Source of the DNA: Falsirhodobacter algicola
GTDB taxonomy: Bacteria > Pseudomonadota > Alphaproteobacteria > Rhodobacterales > Rhodobacteraceae
Direction of reading: 5' to 3'
Length of the DNA: 64,000 nucleotides
Assembly (NCBI RefSeq): GCF_018279165.1
Contig: NZ_CP047292.1
Coordinates: 33,618-97,617, forward strand
Shown here: positions 17,147-26,199 of the stretch, in pieces
Layout of the letters: each line of letters opens with the position of its first letter
How positions within the stretch are numbered: the first letter of the stretch is position 1
The notes under the pieces: generated by a model
Told to the model about the DNA's origin: nothing
The model's database searches: none
What the model saw: the letters and a program-made list of their open reading frames with translations, nothing else
Translations under genes and position numbers: made by a program

Positions 17147-17842
17147 TCAGGGGGAAGTCGGTACGTTGCAGTCGTAGAAGACTTGGTAAAGCGTGGAGTC
17201 CCCCGTCTTGGGGCTGACCGTTGCCGAAACGTTTCCGATCGTCAAAGCTCGACCATCTGCATTTCCTGTCTTAGTCCTTCCATTGACATTCAAACTCACA
17301 GGAGAGATGCGTGTTCCAGAATTGTAAGATATGGTACCACCACCACATATTTGCGCGGAAAGTTTCGGCGACGAAGCATTCGTGTCGAAATAGAACGACC
17401 CATTACCGGTATACGGGCCGTCGGATACCTTCGCCCCATTGACATATTCTTTCGAAGCAGTCGCGAGAAGGGCGGCGGCGGGCACAATGGTCGCAGCCTT
17501 GGCGTCAATACCTTCGAGCATGTTGATGATTTCCGCATACTGATCGGTTGGTACGCTATCTTTGATGCTCTTGAGCGTGTCCGACACCGATTGCGCCGTT
17601 TCGCGAATACTGGATGCGTCTTGCCCGATCTGTTCGACATACACTTTCGTCGGATCGCCTGTTATGGCGGTCCAGATCATATCCAACCCTTTGGAAGCCA
17701 GCCAAGGCACAAGGAAGGCGACAACGGCGACGATCAGAAAGACGCTGTTGCTTCGACTTTCGGAATGCCTAAGGAACCCGACTGTCGAGGAAGCATATCG
17801 GCGCAATTTGCTTCGTTGATTTGGAACAGTTGTTTCAGCCAT
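17147..17842 (-). CDS. Orphan membrane-anchored protein, AT-richer than surroundings
   Basis: 231 residues with no recognised family. Residues ~1-30 are basic and probably cytosolic, and residues ~33-52 (SVFLIVAVVAFLVPWLASKG) form one membrane helix. Residues ~65-115 are Gln/Ser/Asp-rich and likely coiled coil. The rest (YTGNGSFYFDTNASSPKLSAQICGGGTISYNSGTRI...) looks like a beta-rich domain with two cysteines. The coding DNA is clearly poorer in GC than all neighbours and uses codons such as ata, aga and tta-like triplets they avoid, which suggests recent transfer. The ribosome site is weak (GGGG at ~13 nt). It lies between the peptide transporter and terC with no evident operon partner. Confidence 0.6.
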   Translation of the reverse strand: MAETTVPNQRSKLRRYASSTVGFLRHSESRSNSVFLIVAVVAFLVPWLASKGLDMIWTAITGDPTKVYVEQIGQDASSIRETAQSVSDTLKSIKDSVPTDQYAEIINMLEGIDAKAATIVPAAALLATASKEYVNGAKVSDGPYTGNGSFYFDTNASSPKLSAQICGGGTISYNSGTRISPVSLNVNGRTKTGNADGRALTIGNVSATVSPKTGDSTLYQVFYDCNVPTSP

Positions 17843-18053
17843 GAATCACAGACCCCATAAGATGGTTTCGTTTATACGATCACGGAAATGTTAATCAAAT
17901 CCTCAGACTGGATCATTGACCTGTATGCTGAGAAATTCGGCATCATGTGCCGTAGTCAGGCTTATGTGATGCACCATTCCGCCCATCAAGTTCCGCCTCG
18001 ACACCGTCCGTCCAAGGCGTAAAAGCGGAGCACGCCCACCACGGAATGGCTCC

Positions 18054-18686
18054 ATGACCGATACCCTCCTTGCGCTCGACCTGTCCACGCTGTTGCAGGT
18101 GCTGTTCATCGATGTCGTGCTGGCGGGGGATAACGCGGTCGTCGTCGGGATGGTCGCGGCGGGGGTGGACCCGTCGATCCGCCGCAAGGTGATCGTCTGG
18201 GGCATCGCAGGCGCGGTTGTGCTGCGCATCCTTCTGGCCCTCGTCGCGGTGGAGCTTCTGGACATCGTGGGGCTGACGCTTGCGGGCGGTCTGCTGCTGC
18301 TTTGGGTCTGCTGGAAGATGTACCGCGAGATCCGGGGCGCCGATGACGACAGCGATGCCGAGGACGCCGCCCGCAAGATGCGCGGCAAGAGCTTTGGGCA
18401 GGCCATCGTTCAGATCGTGATCGCGGACCTGTCGATGTCGCTCGACAATGTGCTGGCGGTGGCGGGGGCCGCGCGCGACCATGCCGAGGTGCTGGTGATC
18501 GGGCTGCTGATCTCGGTCGTGCTGATGGGCGCGGCGGCGACGCTGATCGCGCGCGTGCTGCACAAATACCGCTTCATCGCATGGGCCGGGCTGGCGGTGA
18601 TCCTGTTCGTCGCGCTGCGGATGATCTTCGACGGCGGCGAGGAAGTGGCCTGCGCCGGGCTCGTGCCCGCGCTCTGCCTGCGCTAG
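18054..18686 (+). CDS. TerC family integral membrane protein
   Basis: 210 residues, about seven membrane helices. The two diagnostic acidic repeats are present: DVVLAGDNAVVVGMVAAG in helix 1 and IADLSMSLDNVLAVAGAA in the middle. TerC proteins of this short type (YjbE/YceF-like) are linked to manganese or other metal export, sometimes during exoenzyme maturation. GGAATGG precedes the start. The 211-nt upstream region was inspected for a yybP-ykoY manganese riboswitch and none was seen. Tail-to-tail with exoD. Confidence 0.9.
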   Translation: MTDTLLALDLSTLLQVLFIDVVLAGDNAVVVGMVAAGVDPSIRRKVIVWGIAGAVVLRILLALVAVELLDIVGLTLAGGLLLLWVCWKMYREIRGADDDSDAEDAARKMRGKSFGQAIVQIVIADLSMSLDNVLAVAGAARDHAEVLVIGLLISVVLMGAAATLIARVLHKYRFIAWAGLAVILFVALRMIFDGGEEVACAGLVPALCLR

Positions 18687-18689
18687 CGC

Positions 18690-19280
18690 TCAGCCGGAAA
18701 AGCCGAACTGCCAGACGGCCACCGGCACCGCCGCCATCAGGCACAGCGCGATCAGCACCAGCACCCCGTCCCGCATCAGATAGCCCGCCGCGAACAGCGC
18801 GATCACCGCCGAGGCGATGGAGCCGGAAGCGGGCACCACCTCCATCAGCGGCATCATCAGCGCAAGGCATAGGATCAGCGTCAGCGGCAGCAGCAACAGC
18901 GGGCGATGCACCAGCGCGGGCAGACGCCGCTTCAGCACCCGTTCCGCCAGCCCGACCGGGCGGCGCATCCAGCCGATCGCGGTCTTCAGCCGCCGCCCCG
19001 CAAGGCGGCGGCGCATCAGGATGCCCGGCAGCCACAGGCTGCGCTTACCGATCATCAACTGGATCACCAGCATCGCCACGATGATCCCGACCGTCGCCGT
19101 CACCCCCGGAATGGCGCTGGCCGGAGAGGCGGAGATCAGCGTGAAGATCAGCATCACCGAGGCGAAGGACTGCGTGCCCAGCTTGTCCACGATGTCGCCG
19201 ATCGCCACCTCGTCCCGATCCGTCAGCTCCTCTAGTTGATCGAGCACCTCGGTCAGTTGTCCGCCATCCCCGTCGCTCAT
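18690..19280 (-). CDS. exoD: ExoD family protein (exopolysaccharide synthesis)
   Basis: 196 residues. Matches the ExoD family: an N-terminal helical LTEVLDQLEELTDRDEVAIGDIVDKLGTQSFASVMLIFTLISASP, the conserved SPASAIPGVTATVGIIVAMLVIQLMIGKRSLWLP, and several C-terminal membrane helices. Sinorhizobium ExoD affects exopolysaccharide production and alkali tolerance; the molecular activity is unknown. Start MSDGDGG at 19280 chosen; MGGMSDG at 19289 is almost equally possible since both have only a G-rich ribosome site. Confidence 0.85.
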   Translation of the reverse strand: MSDGDGGQLTEVLDQLEELTDRDEVAIGDIVDKLGTQSFASVMLIFTLISASPASAIPGVTATVGIIVAMLVIQLMIGKRSLWLPGILMRRRLAGRRLKTAIGWMRRPVGLAERVLKRRLPALVHRPLLLLPLTLILCLALMMPLMEVVPASGSIASAVIALFAAGYLMRDGVLVLIALCLMAAVPVAVWQFGFSG

Positions 19281-19352
19281 CCCGCCCATCCGTTCGGCCC
19301 CGCCTGCCCGACAGCTATGCCCGGCGCGGCGGATGTCCATGGGGGCCGCCCG

Positions 19353-21590
19353 TCAGGGGGCGGGATCGCCAGTCACGAGCACCACATCCCGCGTCTTGGT
19401 GGACGGCGGCACCAGTTGCGACAGAACGCCGTACCGGGCCTCGCATCGGCCGGTCTCGGTCTGGAAGGCGGCATAGTCGATGCCCTTGATCTGTTGATCG
19501 GTCTGGGTCAGGCGCTGGCCGCCGCAGGTCACCGTGGTCAGCCGCGCCGCGCCGAAAGCCCGCGGCAGCAGGATCGTCGCATGCTCCGCCCCCGGCCGGA
19601 TGTCCACGGTGAAGCGCAGGGTCGAGCCGTCCCACTCCCCCGCCCGCAGGTCCGAGGCGTTGCGCCCGTCCAGCCATTCCAGCATCTGCTCGGACGATAC
19701 GAGCGCCACGCCCCGCGCCTCGGCGGCGTCGATGATCCGGTCGGCATAGCTGTCGGTGTAATCGACATGGGCCGCGAAGGCGCCGAAATACTGATCCGAT
19801 CCAAGGGCGCGGTCCAGAAGGCTCGCGATGCCGAAATCCTGCGGCACGCCGTCTTCGTTCACCAGATGCGTCGCGGTCTGATAGATGTCGAGGACGCGGC
19901 CATCGTAATCCACGAAGGGCATGGGGAAGCCCGACCCCGTCATGAAGCCCGGCCGCTGCTGCAACCAGTTCGGCGGCCACGAATAATAGTTGAGATCGAA
20001 GCGCACGCCCCGCGCACGCTCGAACTCCGGCACGTCGGTCCAGCCGTTCCAGACGATGCAATGCAGACGCTCGCTCCGCTGGGCGGGCAGATCGGGATAG
20101 CGGTCTTGGAACTCGTCGAATTGCTCGCCGATGATGTGGTCGAGCTCGGGGCTGGGCACGTCGTGGCATCCGCTGTCCACATGCACGCCGAGTTCGAACC
20201 CCTGTTCGGAATAGGCGGCGGCGCGCGCGGGATCGAGATAGGTCGCCAGCGTCAGATAGGAACTGGCGCGCAGGCATTCCCACGCCGCCAGATCGCAGTC
20301 CTTGGGGCTGTCGGCCAGCAGCCGGTCGAACATCTGGCCCGTCCCGTCGGGCGTGGCGTGATCGTCGCCCGTCAGCACCACCACCGCACGGCGGTCATCG
20401 GGCAGATACCAGAAGCGCGGCACCGGCATCGGCGCGGCCGTCACGATCAGGTTCGCCATCAGGCGCTGCAATTCGTCGGCCTGCGGCACATGCATCCGGT
20501 CCAGATCGACGAAATCGGGATAGAAGAGGTCGTTCGGGCGGCGCGGCGCGGAGCCGTCGCGTTCTTGGTTGATCCAGAAAGGGTTGCCCTGACGGGTCAG
20601 CACGACCGTCTCGGCAAGGCTGAAGGGGAAGATCGCGACGGTGCCGCGCCCGCGCCGCAGCGTCACCCCCGCCGGATAGGGCAGCGGCGTGCTATGCGTG
20701 TCGAACAGCTGTCCAAGCGCGCGGGGCGCCGTGGGCGCCGCCCCCGCCGTTCCCGCCACGAGCGAGGGCGCATCCCCCGGCCCCGTGCCCCCCGGCATGC
20801 GGAACAGTTCGACCGGCCCATGCAGACCCAGCTTCACCCCGCTCAGCGCGCGGGTCGCCTCCTGATCGGCCGCCGGCTCCAGCGAGGCGCCGTGGATCGT
20901 CCCCGCCGCCAGCGTCTGCGCCCCGAGCGCGGTCATCAGCCCGCCCTCCGGCTTCATCGCGATCAAGAGACCGCCCTGCTGCACCCAATCGTTCAGCGCG
21001 GCGATCTGATCCTCGTCCAGATGGCGGCTGGCAAGGATCAGCACCGCGCGGCCCTTCAGCGCGTCGCGGTCCAGATCCTCGGCGGGGATGCTGCGCCCGG
21101 TGAACCCTTCGGCCCGCAGGATCGGCAGATAGGCGCTGCCATAGGCCGCGTCGGCCCCGAGCGCGACGAGAACCGGCGCGTCCTTCGGCCCCTCGGCGGC
21201 GGGTTCCGCCTGCGTGCGGAATGCGGTGCAGGTGACGCGCGGCCCCACCACGCGCTGCACGATCGCCCGCCGCTGGCGCGTGATGCACAGACGGTAGGGC
21301 GTGTCCCAATGCAGCGGCCCCGCCGCCTGCGCCATAAGCATCCGCCGATCCCCCGGCAGGCGCCATGCCACCGTGTCCACCGCGCCCTCCGGGCCGGTCA
21401 GGGTGGCGGTGGTGTTCCACGGCACCTCTTCCTGAAAGGCGACCTGAAAGGCCCGGGCGGGATGGATCGCCTCCTCCCCCGCGACCAGTCCGATGAACCG
21501 GACCGAACGTGCGGTTTCGTGGCGCCACATGCCGAAGGCCAGAGACGCGGCGACGGCGATCAGGGCGACGGCGAGAATCAATCGCTTCAT
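19353..21590 (-). CDS. Large exported protein with Ig-like, GATase-like and polysaccharide deacetylase-like regions
   Basis: 745 residues. KRLILAVALIAVAASLAFGMW is a signal peptide or N-terminal anchor. Residues ~30-110 look like a bacterial Ig-like fold (Big_5 type). Residues ~125-220 resemble a class-I glutamine-amidotransferase/ThuA-like fold (APVLVALGADAAYG...ALNDWVQQGGLLIAMKPEG). Residues ~400-640 resemble a NodB-type deacetylase: VVLTGDDH (Asp-Asp near 409) and ELGVHVDSGCHD (His near 470) stand where NodB has its catalytic Asp and metal His. The C-terminus is beta-rich. AAGGA supports the start. It is probably a periplasmic or surface carbohydrate-active protein; the enzyme activity is inferred, not shown. 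Confidence 0.7.
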   Translation of the reverse strand: MKRLILAVALIAVAASLAFGMWRHETARSVRFIGLVAGEEAIHPARAFQVAFQEEVPWNTTATLTGPEGAVDTVAWRLPGDRRMLMAQAAGPLHWDTPYRLCITRQRRAIVQRVVGPRVTCTAFRTQAEPAAEGPKDAPVLVALGADAAYGSAYLPILRAEGFTGRSIPAEDLDRDALKGRAVLILASRHLDEDQIAALNDWVQQGGLLIAMKPEGGLMTALGAQTLAAGTIHGASLEPAADQEATRALSGVKLGLHGPVELFRMPGGTGPGDAPSLVAGTAGAAPTAPRALGQLFDTHSTPLPYPAGVTLRRGRGTVAIFPFSLAETVVLTRQGNPFWINQERDGSAPRRPNDLFYPDFVDLDRMHVPQADELQRLMANLIVTAAPMPVPRFWYLPDDRRAVVVLTGDDHATPDGTGQMFDRLLADSPKDCDLAAWECLRASSYLTLATYLDPARAAAYSEQGFELGVHVDSGCHDVPSPELDHIIGEQFDEFQDRYPDLPAQRSERLHCIVWNGWTDVPEFERARGVRFDLNYYSWPPNWLQQRPGFMTGSGFPMPFVDYDGRVLDIYQTATHLVNEDGVPQDFGIASLLDRALGSDQYFGAFAAHVDYTDSYADRIIDAAEARGVALVSSEQMLEWLDGRNASDLRAGEWDGSTLRFTVDIRPGAEHATILLPRAFGAARLTTVTCGGQRLTQTDQQIKGIDYAAFQTETGRCEARYGVLSQLVPPSTKTRDVVLVTGDPAP

Positions 21591-21779
21591 GATGGGGTCC
21601 TTGCAGGCGTGTCGGGAACCTTGCCAAACGACCACCCCCGCCCCCGCACCGCAACCGGGCCCTTAGGTCAGTCGCGCTGATCCAAATCAGACAGCGCGCG
21701 CATCCCCATGGCGGTATCCAGTACCACCGCCGCGCCTTTCGCCCTATGTTGCCCCCGGCCGATGATGCAGGAGGATACC

Positions 21780-22181
21780 TTGGCGAAACTGGTGCACAGC
21801 ATGATCCGCGTTCTGGACGAAGCGCGGTCGGTGGCGTTCTACGATCGGGCCTTTGGGCTGAAGGTCGCGGACCGTTTGGATTTCGAGGGCTTCACCCTCG
21901 TCTATCTGTCGAACCCCGAGGCCGCGTTCGAATTGGAGCTGACGGTGAACAAGGGCCGGACCGAGCCCTACGACATCGGCGACGGCTATGGCCACATCGC
22001 CGTCGTGGTGGAGGATCTGGACGCCGAACATGCCCGCCTGACGGCCGCAGGCTTCGCCCCGCGCCGGATCGTGGATTTCCGCAACGACGGCGCCCCCGTG
22101 GCGCGGTTCTTCTTCATCGCCGATCCGGATGGATACGAGATCGAGGTGATCGCCCGCGGCGGCCGCTTCGGCGGCAACTGA
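21780..22181 (+). CDS. Glyoxalase I family protein (VOC superfamily)
   Basis: 133 residues starting at a TTG codon. A perfect AGGAGG (21769-21774) sits 5 nt upstream, which decides the start over in-frame ATGs further up. The protein resembles lactoylglutathione lyase GloA, which converts the methylglyoxal-glutathione adduct to S-lactoylglutathione. The four metal ligands are recognisable: His in LVHSMIRV, Glu in FELELTVN, His in YGHIAVVV and Glu in YEIEVIAR. GRTEPYDIGDGYGHIA is the typical central segment. It is followed after 32 nt by galM. Confidence 0.85.
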   Translation: MAKLVHSMIRVLDEARSVAFYDRAFGLKVADRLDFEGFTLVYLSNPEAAFELELTVNKGRTEPYDIGDGYGHIAVVVEDLDAEHARLTAAGFAPRRIVDFRNDGAPVARFFFIADPDGYEIEVIARGGRFGGN

Positions 22182-22213
22182 CCCCCTGCCCCCGGCTCGA
22201 AAGGGAGACGACC

Positions 22214-23269
22214 ATGACCGGCACCACCCACCGCGACCCGTTCGGCCAGCAGATGGAGCGGGTGATCCTGCGCCTGCCCTCGGGGGCGGAGGCGCGGATC
22301 ATCACGTTCGGCGCGGCACTTCAGGCGCTGATCGTGCCGGACCGGGATGGGCGGCTCGACGACGTGGTGCTGGGCCATGATGGGCCGGAGGGCTATCTGG
22401 CGCAGCGCGACCTCTATGGCGCGACGGTCGGGCGCTATGCCAACCGGCTGGCGGGCGGGCGGTTTCCCGGCGGGCGCGTTCCCCCGAACGAAGGCCCCCA
22501 TGCCCTGCATGGCGGGGCCGAAGGGTTCGACCGCCGCCTCTGGACGGTGGAGGATGCGGCGGCGGGTGCCGTTACGCTCTCGCTGATCAGTCCGGACGGC
22601 GATCAGGGCTTTCCGGGGCGGATGCAGGTCCGCACCACCTATGCCCTGAGCGAGGAAGGCGGCACCGTCACCCTGCGCATCGCCTTCGAGGCGACGAGCG
22701 ACCGCGACACCCCGATCAGCCTGACGAACCATTCCTATTGGAACCTCGGCGGGCATCTGGCCGATGCGGCGCGGATGCGCGATGCGATGGGCCACCGGGT
22801 GCAGGTCCGCGCCGCGCGCTATCTGCCCATCGACGACGGCATGATCCCCGAAGGCGCCCCGGCCCCGGTGGCGGGCACGCCCTTCGATTTCCGCGATCCC
22901 ATGCCGCTGGGTGCGCGCATCCGGCAGGGCGATGCGCAGCTTCTGCGCGCGGGGGGCTACGATCACACCCTCTGCCTCGACGACGACTGCGCAGAGGGCG
23001 CGCGGGCGGCGGTGGTGGAGGATCCGGTGACGGGGCGGCGGATGGAGATGTGGACCGATCAGCCCGGCCTGCAACTCTATTCCGCGAACCGCCTGCCGGT
23101 GCACCGCACGGGCAAGGGCGGCATCGCCCCCCGCCCCGGCGACGCCCTCTGCCTCGAGGCGCAGGCATGGCCCGACGCCCCGAACCGCCCCGATTTCCCC
23201 CCCGCGATCCTGCGGGCCGGCGCGCCGTGGCGGCGCAGCATCCGCTACCGCTTCAGCGCGGCACCCTAG
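22214..23269 (+). CDS. galM: Aldose 1-epimerase (mutarotase)
   Basis: 351 residues, the usual length. It interconverts alpha and beta anomers of aldohexoses. Conserved points: YANRLAGGRF (substrate Arg), HALHGGAEGFDRRLW (His), TNHSYWNLGGH with the catalytic acid His, and LCLEAQAWPDAPNRPDFP with the catalytic base Glu near the C-terminus. AAGGGAG precedes the start. Likely co-transcribed with the glyoxalase gene. No sugar transporter or kinase is adjacent, so the sugar served is unclear. Confidence 0.92.
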   Translation: MTGTTHRDPFGQQMERVILRLPSGAEARIITFGAALQALIVPDRDGRLDDVVLGHDGPEGYLAQRDLYGATVGRYANRLAGGRFPGGRVPPNEGPHALHGGAEGFDRRLWTVEDAAAGAVTLSLISPDGDQGFPGRMQVRTTYALSEEGGTVTLRIAFEATSDRDTPISLTNHSYWNLGGHLADAARMRDAMGHRVQVRAARYLPIDDGMIPEGAPAPVAGTPFDFRDPMPLGARIRQGDAQLLRAGGYDHTLCLDDDCAEGARAAVVEDPVTGRRMEMWTDQPGLQLYSANRLPVHRTGKGGIAPRPGDALCLEAQAWPDAPNRPDFPPAILRAGAPWRRSIRYRFSAAP

Positions 23270-23366
23270 GCGGGGGACGCGGAAGATGACGTAACGGCAC
23301 AACTTGTCCTTGTTCCGGGCAAAAGCGGATGCGACAAAGGGCTTAACGGTATTCAGAGGGAATTGC

Positions 23367-26198
23367 GTGCCATCGCCCGAGACCACATCTTCGATGATGA
23401 CTGAGGAACAGGCGCGCTCGGCCGCGCTGCATCGCTTCGACATCCTCGACACCCCGAGGGAGGCCGATTTCGATGACATCGCCGCCCTTGCGGCGGAGGT
23501 GTGCCAGACACCCATCGCGGTCGTGAACTTGGTCGATACGGATCGGCAATTCTTCAAGGCGGAGGTCGGCCTCGGCGTGCGGGAAACCCCGCTCGACACC
23601 TCGTTCTGCGGGCAGGCGATCCTGAGCGAGGACATCATGATCGTCCCCGACGCCATGCTCGATCCGCGCTTTTCGTGCAACCCGCTCGTCACGCAGGCGG
23701 GGGGGCTGCGCTTCTATGCCGGGGCGCTGCTGCGCACGCGGGAGGGGCATGCGATCGGCACGGTTTGCGTGCTCGATACCCAGCCGCGCACCCTCGACGA
23801 TCATCAGGTCCGCACCCTGCGCCTTCTGGCGCGGCAGGCGATGACGCAACTCGATCTGCGGGTGGCGCTGCGCAAGGCGCAGGACGCCGAGGCCCGCCGC
23901 CAGCAGGTGCTCGACAGCGCGGTGGATCACGCGATCATCTCGCTCGATCTGGACGGGCGGGTGACGGGCTGGAACCTCGGCGCGTGCAACGTTCTGGGAT
24001 GGAGCGCGGAGGACATGCTCGCGCGGCCCATCGACACCATCTTCACCCCCGAGGACTGCGAGGCCGGCATCCCCGCCCGCGAGATGGAGGCCGCGCGCAT
24101 CGACGGGCGCGGCGCCGACGAACGCTGGCACCTGCGCCGCGACGGCACCCGTTTCTTCGCCTTGGGCGAGATGATGCCCCTGCGCGACGGTCAGGGCCAG
24201 CATGTCGGCTATGTGAAGATCCTGCGCGACCGGACGCGGGCGCGGCGGCAGACGCAGCGGCTGGCGCTCTTGGGGCAGGCTTCGGCGCGGCTGCTGTCGT
24301 CGGACGATCCGGCGCGGGCGCTGCATCCCATCCTCAGCGGCGGGGCCGAGGCGATCGGCTTCGATCAGTTCTGCCTCTTCGACCTTGCCCCCGACGGGCA
24401 GACGCTGATCCTGCAACAATCGGGCGGCCTGCCCCCCGACCATCGCGACCTCCTCGAGGAGGCGACGCTCGACGTTCCCCTCTGCGGCATCGTCGCCGAA
24501 ACGGGGCGGCCGCTGATCCTGACCGATCTCGACGGGCCGGTGACGCAGCGGTTCCGCATCGCGCAGGATTTCGGGATGAAGGCCTATGCCGGGATGCCGA
24601 TCTGCGTGCGCGGGCGGCTGGTGGGCGTCATCTCCTTCGCCAGCAACCGCGCCACCTCGTTCGACGACGAGGCGCTGTCCTTCTTCGGCACCATCGCCCG
24701 TTTCCTGTCCATCGCCCATGAACGGGCCGAGGATGCGCGCCAGATCCGCGACGCCGAACAACGCTCGCGCCTTGCGCAGGAGGCGGGGCGCATCGGCACG
24801 TTCCAAGTGGATGTGCACACCGACACCGTCCTTGCCTCGCCGCAGTTCTGCCGCATCTTCGGCCTGCCCGAGGCGACGGCGCTGAAGGCCGCCGATCTGG
24901 AGGCGCTGGTGCTGAACGAGGACGGCGCGCAGCCGTCGAACCGCGCCGGGCGGCAGGAGGGCCGCGACAGCGGCGATGTCGAATACCGCATCCTGCGGGC
25001 CGATGACGGCACGCAATGCTGGATCCAGCGGCGGGCCGAATATCTGCGCGACGACGAAGGGCGCGTGCGCTGGATGGTCGGCACCGTGCAGGACATCACC
25101 CACCGCAAGCTGGCCGCCCTGCGCCAAGAGGCGCTGCTGACGCTGGGCGTGCGCCTGCGGCAGGCCACCGCCCGCCAAGCGATGATCGACATCGCCTGCG
25201 AAACCCTGCACGAGGTCTTGGAGGTGACGCGCGCCGGCTATGCCAGCGTCGATCGCCGCGCGGGGATCTATGTCGTCTCCGGCCTCAGCGGCGACGGGGC
25301 GGAGGGGCTGCATGCCAGCTACTCCCTCGGAGATTTCGCGGCGAGCACGTCCCATCTCGTGGCCGGGGACACGCTGGTGCTGCGCGACATCGAACACGAA
25401 CCGGCGCTGGCCCGCGACCGGGACAGCTATCGCGCGGCGGCGGTCGCGGCGCAGATCAGCGTGCCGCAGATCGAACGCGGCGATCTGGTGGGCGCGCTGT
25501 TCGTGCATCAGACCCGCCCCCGCGACTGGACGAGCGAAGAGGTCGATTTCGTCCGCCGCCTTGCCGACCGTTTCTATGCCGCGCTGGCCACCGCCGCCGC
25601 CGAGGAACGCCAGAACGTGCTGAACCACGAACTCTCGCACCGGCTGAAGAACAGCCTGTCGATGGTGCAGGCCATCGCCAGCCAGACGCTGCGCAGCGCC
25701 ACCAGCCGCACCGCGCTGGAGGATTTCCTGCACCGCATCCGCGCCCTTTCGGCCGCCCATGACGTGCTGCTGGACCACAAATGGGAGGCGGGGGCGATCC
25801 ATGACATCATCCGCTCCACCGCCGCCACGCTGGCGCAGGCCGACCGCATCCGCGCCGAGGGGCCGGACCTGTCACTCGGCCCGCGCAGCGCGCTGACGCT
25901 GTCGATGCTGCTGCACGAACTGGCGACGAATGCGGTGAAATACGGCGCCCTCTCCACCGAGGCGGGCGTGGTGGAGATCCGCTGGACGCTGGAGGAGATC
26001 GGCCCCGGCGACCGGGATTTCGTGCTGCGCTGGCACGAGGAGGGCGGCCCCCCCGTCGCCCCGCCCCTGCGCCACGGCTTCGGCTCGCGGTTGATCCGGC
26101 TGGGGCTGACCGGCGCGGGCGGGGTCGAGCAGCAGTTCGACGCCGAGGGCCTGCGGGTCAGCATGCGCGCGCCGCTGTTCTCGCTGGTGCAGGACTGA
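23367..26198 (+). CDS. Multi-sensor HWE-family histidine kinase (GAF-PAS-GAF-PAS-GAF-HWE)
   Basis: 943 residues with no membrane helix, so a cytosolic sensor. In order: GAF (~25-160), PAS (~180-295, SLDLDGRVTGWNLGACNVLGWSAEDML), GAF (~305-450), PAS/PAC (~465-595, ending VQDITHRKLA), GAF (~605-745), then the kinase. The phosphoacceptor is His758 in ELSHRLKNSLSMVQAIASQTL; the N-box is LLHELATNAVKYGALS and LRWHEEGGPP holds the WxE of the HWE class. The GTG at 23367 with gaggg 6 nt upstream is chosen over a TTG at 23304 and ATGs at 23394/23397. HWE kinases often sense light or redox; the chromophore cannot be told here. No response regulator is adjacent. Confidence 0.87.
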   Translation: MPSPETTSSMMTEEQARSAALHRFDILDTPREADFDDIAALAAEVCQTPIAVVNLVDTDRQFFKAEVGLGVRETPLDTSFCGQAILSEDIMIVPDAMLDPRFSCNPLVTQAGGLRFYAGALLRTREGHAIGTVCVLDTQPRTLDDHQVRTLRLLARQAMTQLDLRVALRKAQDAEARRQQVLDSAVDHAIISLDLDGRVTGWNLGACNVLGWSAEDMLARPIDTIFTPEDCEAGIPAREMEAARIDGRGADERWHLRRDGTRFFALGEMMPLRDGQGQHVGYVKILRDRTRARRQTQRLALLGQASARLLSSDDPARALHPILSGGAEAIGFDQFCLFDLAPDGQTLILQQSGGLPPDHRDLLEEATLDVPLCGIVAETGRPLILTDLDGPVTQRFRIAQDFGMKAYAGMPICVRGRLVGVISFASNRATSFDDEALSFFGTIARFLSIAHERAEDARQIRDAEQRSRLAQEAGRIGTFQVDVHTDTVLASPQFCRIFGLPEATALKAADLEALVLNEDGAQPSNRAGRQEGRDSGDVEYRILRADDGTQCWIQRRAEYLRDDEGRVRWMVGTVQDITHRKLAALRQEALLTLGVRLRQATARQAMIDIACETLHEVLEVTRAGYASVDRRAGIYVVSGLSGDGAEGLHASYSLGDFAASTSHLVAGDTLVLRDIEHEPALARDRDSYRAAAVAAQISVPQIERGDLVGALFVHQTRPRDWTSEEVDFVRRLADRFYAALATAAAEERQNVLNHELSHRLKNSLSMVQAIASQTLRSATSRTALEDFLHRIRALSAAHDVLLDHKWEAGAIHDIIRSTAATLAQADRIRAEGPDLSLGPRSALTLSMLLHELATNAVKYGALSTEAGVVEIRWTLEEIGPGDRDFVLRWHEEGGPPVAPPLRHGFGSRLIRLGLTGAGGVEQQFDAEGLRVSMRAPLFSLVQD

Positions 26199-26199
26199 C

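Noticed and set aside
17183..17860. Plus-strand 225-codon frame opposite the AT-rich orphan gene
   Set aside because: Cys/Arg-rich composition without domains; the minus-strand reading has a proper membrane helix and coiled coil, so it is the more likely gene.
17843..18053. Possible manganese (yybP-ykoY) riboswitch before terC
   Set aside because: The conserved core of that riboswitch was looked for and not found; only unremarkable sequence is present.
23304..23366. TTG start extending the HWE kinase by 21 residues
   Set aside because: No ribosome site at the right distance, whereas the GTG at 23367 has gaggg 6 nt upstream.
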